A stretch of DNA of 64,000 bases, from contig JAGPNK010000011.1 in the NCBI GenBank assembly GCA_020746835.1, forward strand, positions 744,001 to 808,000, in the 5' to 3' direction. The notes beneath the pieces are model-generated. The model ran no database searches. It was not told the DNA's origin and saw nothing but the letters and a program-made list of their open reading frames with translations. The DNA is from Stachybotrys elegans. Its lineage: Eukaryota; Ascomycota; Sordariomycetes; Hypocreales; Stachybotryaceae. The position numbers and the translations under genes were made by a program. Below, in pieces: positions 57,341 to 64,000 of this stretch; position 1 is the stretch's first letter; each line of letters opens with the position of its first letter.

Positions 57341-57732
57341 GATGTCTCAGTCGCGGAAATCAGGCGGCAAATGTTGTGTTAGAATCAGACGGTCGGATTG
57401 ATGGACACGAGAGCGAGTGCGAAAGAGAGGTGAGGCTTATGATCCATGTCACTGCCAGGCAGCGATGGTATCGAGCGGGGAAAGGGGATACCAAGATCCC
57501 CTTGACTCACAGTTACTCATACTTACCTAAGGCTTGGACTTGCTGACATACATAATGTTACATTGAGTGGGATACGACGGCGTATCTTTGTACAGAGAAG
57601 ACTGCATTCTTCATCACAGATGAATTGTGAACATTTGCATGTCAATTAAGCTGCAGGTGTTGCAGTATTGGGTTATTAGATCATTACTTGCTTGAGTCTC
57701 CATAAGCTCCATCATGTGGCATCAGTCATTAT
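57341..57732. other. Intergenic
   Basis: This is the promoter side of the HET gene and the 3' side of the phosphatase gene. No motif stands out. Confidence 0.5.
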
Positions 57733-59396
57733 TCAAGGCTTCACAATCTGAAGATGCGGCTGCGCCAAGTCGGTGATGAAACTGGCGCCCGCAACCTGGG
57801 TAGGCGTCGCAGGATCAGTCGCGTTGCAGACGCTGGCGAAATTTCCATTCGCCTCAAGCTTGTCCGAGATGTACGCGAGGTAGTCCTCCAGACGGCACGA
57901 CTTGCCCGGTCCATCCTGGCACGAAGGCACGGGGTAGACGGCCTCGTTGAGACGGATGCGCACAAAGGTTTCGTTGCGCAGGACGGATCCCTCCTGGCGG
58001 CGGGAGACGCAGGGCTTGGGAACGCGGCAGTTGAGGCGCTCGAAGGCGATGGTGCCGCGCATAGGGGAGATGCGCGAGCTGCGCCAGAGACGGTCCTCGG
58101 GGATGTGATCCGTGGGAAGGGGCTCCTGCTCGTCGAAGACGCCGATAGCAGTGGCGAGTTGGTTGAGCTGGCCATCGTTGAGGAAGTTCATCAGCAGGCT
58201 AGGGACCTTGAAGGAGCTGCCGTCCTCCCGTGTTCCCTTGGCATTAGGGCCATCGGCGAATCGGCCCATGAGCGACTTGAGGAAAGGAACCATCATCTTG
58301 GAGGAGACGTCGGCTCCAGGTCCGTGCCCATAGTAGTATCGCAGGTCCTGCAGGTACTCGTACTGCTCCATCTCCTCCTGGGTAAAGGTATCGCAGAAGG
58401 GAGACATGCGGCCGCGGATCTGGGATTCGAAGCCGCAGATGTACATGAAGTCGTTCCAGGTGCCGTTGTCTAAGGTGAGATCGCCCTCAATGTGCTGATA
58501 CTGGCGCTCGATAAAGGCCGGCAACCAGCGAGACTGCCAGGCACTCATCTGCGTGTCGGGGTCATCCCTGAAGGTAGGGCACATGTCGGAGGGCGCCAGC
58601 GTGTTGGCGAGCTGGTCGGGGAAGCCGCGGCTAGTGACGGAGACGACATTGCCGAGAAGCGTCGAGTTGACGCCCAAGTAGCCGCGCACAAAGGTCCGCG
58701 CAGTCTGGAGGACGCGGGTGTAGTTGTTGGCATATACGAAGAACTCCTCGCCCTCATTGTATAGGTCAGGGTAGCTGCGTGATGTTAGTCTTGCCACAAT
58801 CAGCATTGTGAGCGGGCGGATGCTGTGCGTACCGAGTTCGCAGCGTGTATCCCAGGTCATACAACTCCTTGTAGCCAGTCTTGCTCAGCTGCGCAATCTG
58901 GATGGCAGGGTCGGTAAGCGGCGTATCCCAGCTATGCGTAAAGGCCAAGGGGCCGGTGGCCGTGTAGGAGCTTGTGTTGAACTGTTTGCGCGTCAGTCGC
59001 GGCGCTCGTCAAGAGCTTCAATTGCAACCTACACGACGGGCCATCTCGACCCAGCCGCCGTGTGCTCCGGGGTCGGGGTATCGGGACCCATGGCGCAGCA
59101 CATAGGCGGCCTGGTCGACGTAGCAGTCCTCGGGGATCTCGGAGGAGATACCGTGAACATCCGGGCCTGCGGGCGGTCGCTCAATTAGCCTCTGACTAGC
59201 GAATTGTCGCGGGCAACATCAACATACCGACAGTCCAAGGGCCATTGCCTCCCAGGTGAGCGAGAGGGTTCTTTGCCATGGCGCCATCGGGGAGACGGAT
59301 GGGCTGCACGGGATCGAGCGAGGTGCCGGCGCCCGACTGGGCATTGGCGATGCCGGCGGCAGCCAGAATGGCGTAGGCGGAGAGGGTGCGGGCCAT
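57733..59396 (-). CDS. Secreted histidine acid phosphatase
   Basis: Exons are 59396-59228, 59166-59033, 58981-58833 and 58774-57733, giving 497 aa. A signal peptide (MARTLSAYAILAAAGIANA) precedes the catalytic RHGxRxP motif VLRHGSRYPDPG, with His82 as the expected phospho-acceptor. The expected distal HD dipeptide is not obvious: the aligned stretch reads NFLNDGQLNQLATAIGVFDEQEPLP, with Asn-Asp in its place, so the Asp may still serve as proton donor. Many Asn-x-Ser/Thr sites (NYT, NST, NGT, NET, NAT) suggest N-glycosylation. It is expected to release phosphate outside the cell. Two CACGTG sites upstream fit control by a PHO4/NUC-1-type regulator. Confidence 0.88.
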
Positions 59397-59538
59397 TGCG
59401 CTGTAGGAGACAGGTCGGCGTTGGTCTTGACACGGGCGACTAGCGAACAAGTCAAAGGGAGACGACCCGGCGGCACAAAGGATGCCTTTAAATCGAACGC
59501 CATGGCTATTGACATGCAGTCAATTATCGCGGCTTCCC

Positions 59539-59544
59539 CACGTG
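59539..59544. promoter_or_regulatory. CACGTG site, 143 bp upstream of the acid phosphatase start
   Basis: This is a palindromic E-box matching the core bound by PHO4/NUC-1-type bHLH regulators of phosphate starvation genes. Confidence 0.45.
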
Positions 59545-59732
59545 CCTGACTATCGATGGTATTGCCGACTTGGTCGCCCAACAGGGCGCAATCCTACGAC
59601 CATTGGCTCGGGTCCAGCAGCCGGGGGGGCGGGTGTCTAACGGCTACGATAGCTGGTGTTGGGAGCTGCCTGTACAGGCTTGATTTCCGGCAAACCCGGC
59701 GTTTGGGTGCTATCAGAGGGCGGTAAGAGGGG

Positions 59733-59738
59733 CACGTG
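59733..59738. promoter_or_regulatory. CACGTG site, 337 bp upstream of the acid phosphatase start
   Basis: This is a second copy of the same E-box on the same promoter. Confidence 0.45.
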
Positions 59739-61536
59739 GAGGGCGCCGGCGCCCATGATTTGGTGGAAAATCGGGTGCATAACATGGGCTTTGATGAAGA
59801 GACCAGGGATGTCGTGCGCACTGGGTTGATTGTGTGGAGAAGCGCCATGTTCGGTCGACTGATCCGGGTTTGTGGACAAGGACCTCGGCTTGAGGCTGCG
59901 TCTAAGGCAATAGTCTGCCCTGCCGATGAAGAGTGGATGGGTATAGCAGGTGTACGTTATTGATAAGGCTTGAGAAAGCAACGGAATGGGCCATGAGAGA
60001 AGCCCTCGCCTTCTATTACTGGAAGTGTCAAAGTCTGTGCACATACACTTAGATGGGAAACAATTTGGGAGAAGGGAAATTGAATTGGGAACGGCGTCTG
60101 CAATCCCCACTGGACAGAGTGCAAATTCACCGTCCCTGGTTGGATACAGACATACCCATGATGATGACGACAAGAGATGTGTAGGAAAGCAGTGATAAGA
60201 TGGGCGGAACCAGAAGTGAGGATGGTGCCTGACAACCCGGAAAATGTAGAGGAATCTGCTTGTCGTACAGGGTAGCCGACTTGCCGCCACCGAACATGAC
60301 CTTAGTATGTATAATAAAGAAATAAAGATCCAGGGGCTCAGCCCGTCATGTGTAGGGTAGGCTCCTCTTTGTCAAAGGACAGCAACAAGAAGCAAGATTG
60401 ACAAAGTCACGCTGTTGCAGAGTCCACAACCCACTGGATGAATAATGTCTTTTGTGGCGATTCAATGCGAGAGGAGGGAATTGGTAACGCAAGATAACCC
60501 TCTGACTCGCAAATCGCGCTACGGACGCTTCGCATTATCTGGATAACAAACATAAAGCACTTGCCGTATTCCAATATTAGACCGTAACCTGTACACTGTC
60601 TGAACCTGTCATTATGGACCGTAGTCGTACGGAAAACTGCCGACGATGGCCACGTTCATCCCGAGGTTCAGTCATCGAGGTGCCAAGAGGTGGGGATGTT
60701 TGGAGCCGCTGGGGCGCCAAGTGATTCGCTGTGTCAACGAGCATAAGCCGGAGGGGCATTTCCTAGGCCATTGCAGTTGTCGTTACTAAGAGGCAAGCCC
60801 CTTGGTTGCGGAGCGGTCGAAAGAACTGACAGCTCAAGGCCATCAGCAGCGCGTGTGCTCGAGGTTGTGAATCTACTGGCAAAAGAGGGCATGGAGGAAC
60901 CTGCCATGATAATAAACCATCACAGCCGCCGCCAAGTCGAAGCAAGCTACGCCCAATCCAGCATCCTACGGGAAGATCGTGATATCAGGCGACAAGACTC
61001 GTCGCGTTTCAAATCTCCCAGCTAGGCGCCAAGCCATTTAGTCCCAAGATTCTCAGACCAAAAGCCAATCCATCTGATGCGTATTTCCAGGTACGGCAGT
61101 TTCATCTAAACATCCCCAAACATACGTAGTAAACAGGTTGCTATTTTTCGACACGGAGACCCTCCAGACTGCTTCGAATTGATTGCTCAACTCCCGTTGA
61201 CTCTATACCTGGGCCCGGGACCGTCAATACCGACCGTTTTCTCCCATCAGTCACGCGACCAATATAGACCTTATAGGCGGGGAGTTCTGGTTCAGAGCAT
61301 TCAGGCACGATCCTTGGCGTTTTATGACTCGCCCTCGTGTACCTGGTTCAGCTTGCATCAGGAGTTTATTAAGATCGACCCGTCGCTCTCTATTCCGTTC
61401 AATTAGCGTTCTCTTCAGACTATCTTCTTTTCTTTTTATCCTTCTATCTACCATCTTCTTCCTCAAACCCAATTCTCGATCCGCATATTGTAAATCCCAT
61501 TTACTTGGCACAACCTACACATCCTCCATCTCCGCC

Positions 61537-62697
61537 ATGCCTGTCCCACACAACTTCCGCCGCCCTCGAACGGCGAGCCGAAGGTTGAGCGGCCCGCGCC
61601 GGCTCCTTGTTACGTCCCTCGTACTCCCTGCTCTGGCACTTGCCGACAACAACCCTACCTCTTCCGTGGACCAGTTGTCAGAGCCCTTTGTCGACCAGAT
61701 TACCGGTCTACCCATGGAGCGATTTGTCGACCCTTGGACATCATTTGCCTTTGCCTTTGCCCTGCCAGAAGCGCAACAACCCGCCTCACTTATTGGCCAG
61801 CTGTCATTGCCGCTTGTCGACGGGCAGGGCTGGGGATTCTTTGGTCTTGGAGATGACAGCAATAAGAACGCAGTCTTGGCTGTCTGGCCAGACGGTCAAG
61901 GCGGAGTCACGGCATCTTTCCGACAGTCGTCGCACATCAACCGTCCCCCAGTGGTTAAGACAGACTTCCAAGTTAGACCACTACCAGACGGTATCTTTGT
62001 CAACGAAACGCTGTTGACCTACACATTCCTCTGCGAGAACTGCCTAGACGTCAACCTGGAACGGGATGACGAGACTGGCGATGCTGTCATGGCGTGGGGC
62101 CTGTCAGGGAAGCGACCCAGAGGACGTGCGACCGACAATGCAGCAAGGCTGGGCTCTCGCGAGCGAGGCTTTGGGCTGTTCACCGCTCGACTGGGTGAAG
62201 CCAAGACGACAGACTTCGATGCTGTGGCTGCGACGGCACTGGATGCTGTCCCTGCCGTGGCCCGAGTGCAGACGGAGCTGCGACGTGCCATTGAGGACGA
62301 TGTGGCCAACAACACGAGCGGAGACGAGACGGACGGCGTCAACGGCAATAGCGACAACGATGCTAATTCCGACGCCGAAGCCGATAACAGCGCCGACAGT
62401 GGCGTCGATAGCGAGACCGATGCCGATGGTCAGACCGACAACAGCGACGTTGACGATGCGCTCAGCGATAGCGGACTGTCAGACGTTGCCGACGGCGTCA
62501 ATGATCTCCTCACGGACGATGAAGTGGTCGGCGCCAAGGCCGCTGCCAAGGTTGGCGTCTCCAGTAGCATCCGCCTGTCGGCTCGCGACCTCGAAGTGGA
62601 CGATATTCTGGAGGGCGACTTTGGCGATGACGAGTTGACCGACGATGACTCGGCCTACGACTTGTCTGACGACGATGATGATGACTTCTTCGACTGA
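61537..62697 (+). CDS. Secreted DOMON / CDH-cytochrome-like protein with acidic tail
   Basis: From the ATG at 61537 the protein is 386 aa; the frame stays open upstream but that part is CT-rich leader. A signal peptide ends near VLPALALA. Residues about 55-240 resemble the cytochrome (DOMON-type) domain of cellobiose dehydrogenase: FVDPWTSFAFAFALP, GWGFFGLGDDS...AVLAVWPDG, ASFRQSSHINRPPV, PDGIFVNETLLTYTFLCENC, MAWGLSG and GFGLFTARLGEA. The two haem-ligand positions (Met after GGAM, His before G-x-F) appear to be substituted. Residues about 255-386 are dominated by Asp, Ser, Asn and Gly and end in SDDDDDDFFD. The tail might bind Ca2+ or other cations; this is inference. Confidence 0.75.
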   Translation: MPVPHNFRRPRTASRRLSGPRRLLVTSLVLPALALADNNPTSSVDQLSEPFVDQITGLPMERFVDPWTSFAFAFALPEAQQPASLIGQLSLPLVDGQGWGFFGLGDDSNKNAVLAVWPDGQGGVTASFRQSSHINRPPVVKTDFQVRPLPDGIFVNETLLTYTFLCENCLDVNLERDDETGDAVMAWGLSGKRPRGRATDNAARLGSRERGFGLFTARLGEAKTTDFDAVAATALDAVPAVARVQTELRRAIEDDVANNTSGDETDGVNGNSDNDANSDAEADNSADSGVDSETDADGQTDNSDVDDALSDSGLSDVADGVNDLLTDDEVVGAKAAAKVGVSSSIRLSARDLEVDDILEGDFGDDELTDDDSAYDLSDDDDDDFFD

Positions 62698-63842
62698 GCA
62701 AACTTTCGCCCAGATAACAAAAAGGGGAAAACAGTACATCGTCGCTTATACATCATGGTTAGAAAAATATGATGAGCCCGTTGCGATTGACTCGCCACGG
62801 CTGGTCATTCACGGGAACGCTCTGTAGGATATGGATGGAGCATTTCGCATTATTTATTTTGTCGTGTTTTCTTTGTCTTGAAGTTAGAATACCCAGGCTG
62901 CACTGCAAGCGAACAAAGTAGGAAATAAAAGAGATCAAAATGAAGCGACTTGGCTGCAACAACTTTGAGTGGACACAATGACTACGACAACGTTGACGAG
63001 GCCTGTCGGCTCCCGCATCGGAGGATGGACATTGAGCCATAGGAATGCTATCCCGACCATGTCCCACTGGAGAAAAGAGGTGGACTGATGCTGCTTGCCG
63101 CTCACACTTGCCCGTCTGTCCATTTACCCCTCTAGTTCCCCTCATCTCTGCTCGGTGAGATTCCAGGCTTTCTGTCTGCCAAGAAGTGAGGAGAGATGTT
63201 GGGCATGTGCATCTGTCTTGGCGGCCGAGAAAGCGGCACGGTTCGGGCTTGTGCCATGCAATTCGTGACGTTGTCCTCATCCGCACGAGCATTGTGCAAC
63301 TCAATTGACCCATAGAGGCAATGATTTAGCTGTATAGTAATATATGCTGTATGACAAACGCCTGATGCCTCTGTGATATACACTCACCCTCACCATCATA
63401 CTCTCATTCTGGCCTTGCCACAGGTAAACGGCGCTCCTCATGGCCATCTCACACGATCACTTTCCTCTTTGCACCTAGCCAGGCCCCAGCATACAAGGTT
63501 CCCCCCAATCCTCCCCCACCGAGGAAGCCCTGGACCCTACAGCAGCAGAGTCGAATCGGACGACGCCGTCGGTATCCCCTCGCGGCCAACGGCCCTTTTA
63601 CCACTTGCCTTTCGAGGTTACGCCAGCCATGGGGACGATATGCATGCAGTTCGCCCAGCCTGCGCGCCATGCGTCAATCAGGAAGCTGGGCTCGATTGGA
63701 TTCGCTCAATTATGTCGGCCAGATAATCGCCACCACGAAATTTGTTTGCGCAAAGGGTATTTAACGGCGCGCGCGCCCATCTCCGCGTTCCGTTCCTCAG
63801 CTCCGAAGCCATCCCGTCCCAGCGAGTGTAGTAGTAGTAGCT
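62698..63842. other. Intergenic, alkaline phosphatase promoter
   Basis: Frames up to 184 codons on the minus strand overlap the 3' region of the previous gene and look spurious. A TATTTAA box at about 63758 lies 85 bp before the alkaline phosphatase start. A GTAGTAGTAGTAG triplet run lies just before the ATG. Confidence 0.5.
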
Positions 63843-64000
63843 ATGCGTCTCCAGGCTCTTCCCCTCGCCGTCGCCGGCGCTCTGCTCTCCGGCAGCGCCC
63901 AGGCCGCTCCTGGTGCCAAGGCCAAGAACTTCATCTACGTGGTGCCCGACGGCTACGGCGTCGCCTCGCAGGTTCTGGCTCGCGACTACTACAGCATCAC
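63843..64000 (+). CDS. Secreted alkaline phosphatase, N-terminal part (cut by window end)
   Basis: Only the first 52 codons are visible. MRLQALPLAVAGALLSGSAQA is a signal peptide. AKNFIYVVPDGYGVASQVLARDYYSI matches the start of the alkaline phosphatase core, in which the Asp of the PDG motif binds zinc or magnesium. The rest lies outside the window. Together with the acid phosphatase 4.4 kb away it suggests a phosphate-scavenging neighbourhood. Confidence 0.75.
   Translation, partial: MRLQALPLAVAGALLSGSAQAAPGAKAKNFIYVVPDGYGVASQVLARDYYSI

Larger units (their letters stand above)
59397..61536. other. 2.1-kb intergenic region, divergent promoters
   Basis: A 217-codon minus-strand frame (59637-60290) shows no family likeness and is rich in Ser/Pro/Arg/Cys, so I do not accept it as a gene. 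The region holds the acid phosphatase promoter on one side and a CT-rich leader of the DOMON-like gene (61400-61536) on the other. Confidence 0.55.

Noticed and set aside
59637..60290. 217-codon minus-strand frame in the phosphatase promoter region
   Set aside because: Ser/Pro/Cys/Arg-rich, with no domain, and it overlaps the likely promoter with its CACGTG sites.

Overview
This window looks like nuclear DNA of a filamentous ascomycete (Pezizomycotina, probably Sordariomycetes). The evidence is the short introns of about 45-90 nt with GTANGT donors, CTGAC/CTAAC branch sites and YAG acceptors, together with the gene families present: LovB-type polyketide synthase (PKS), Zn2Cys6 regulator, CFEM receptor, HET protein and AA9 monooxygenase. 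I cannot name the genus. Exon joins were worked out by hand. For every multi-exon gene except the two flagged ones, the exon lengths sum to a whole number of codons.

Layout. 2.6-5.7 kb (+): a large E2 ubiquitin-conjugating protein with a BIRC6/UBE2O-like catalytic core. 6.1-34.5 kb: a block resembling a secondary-metabolite cluster. It holds a 2,519-aa PKS-like protein (-), a berberine-bridge-type FAD oxidase (-) divergent from an FAD monooxygenase (+), an unknown 263-aa protein (+), a cytochrome P450 (-), a LaeA-like methyltransferase (-) and a class-V PLP enzyme (-). 38.6-39.5 kb (+): AA9 lytic polysaccharide monooxygenase. 39.9-44.1 kb: Zn2Cys6 factor (-) and MFS exporter (+) sharing a promoter. 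44.7-48.2 kb: DUF885 peptidase-like protein (+) and CFEM/Pth11-like membrane protein (-), convergent. 50.9-57.3 kb: small secreted Cys-rich protein, F-box protein, DUF427 protein and HET protein. 57.7-64.0 kb: acid phosphatase (-), a secreted acidic-tailed DOMON-like protein (+) and the start of a secreted alkaline phosphatase (+).

The most unusual object is the PKS-like megasynthase. It is open from end to end and keeps plausible AT and C-methyltransferase motifs. However, the first catalytic KS His is Asn, the DH catalytic His is Tyr, the KR catalytic Tyr is Leu, and there is no acyl-carrier domain. The nearby methyltransferase also needs a one-base frameshift correction. The pathway may therefore be decaying, or the megasynthase may have been repurposed.

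The second unusual item is a roughly 70-bp dispersed sequence present four times, always in + orientation. One copy is flanked by perfect 15-bp direct repeats and lies about 45 bp upstream of the TATA box of the small secreted protein gene. No CRISPR arrays or rRNA genes were seen, and I could not recognise a tRNA by eye.
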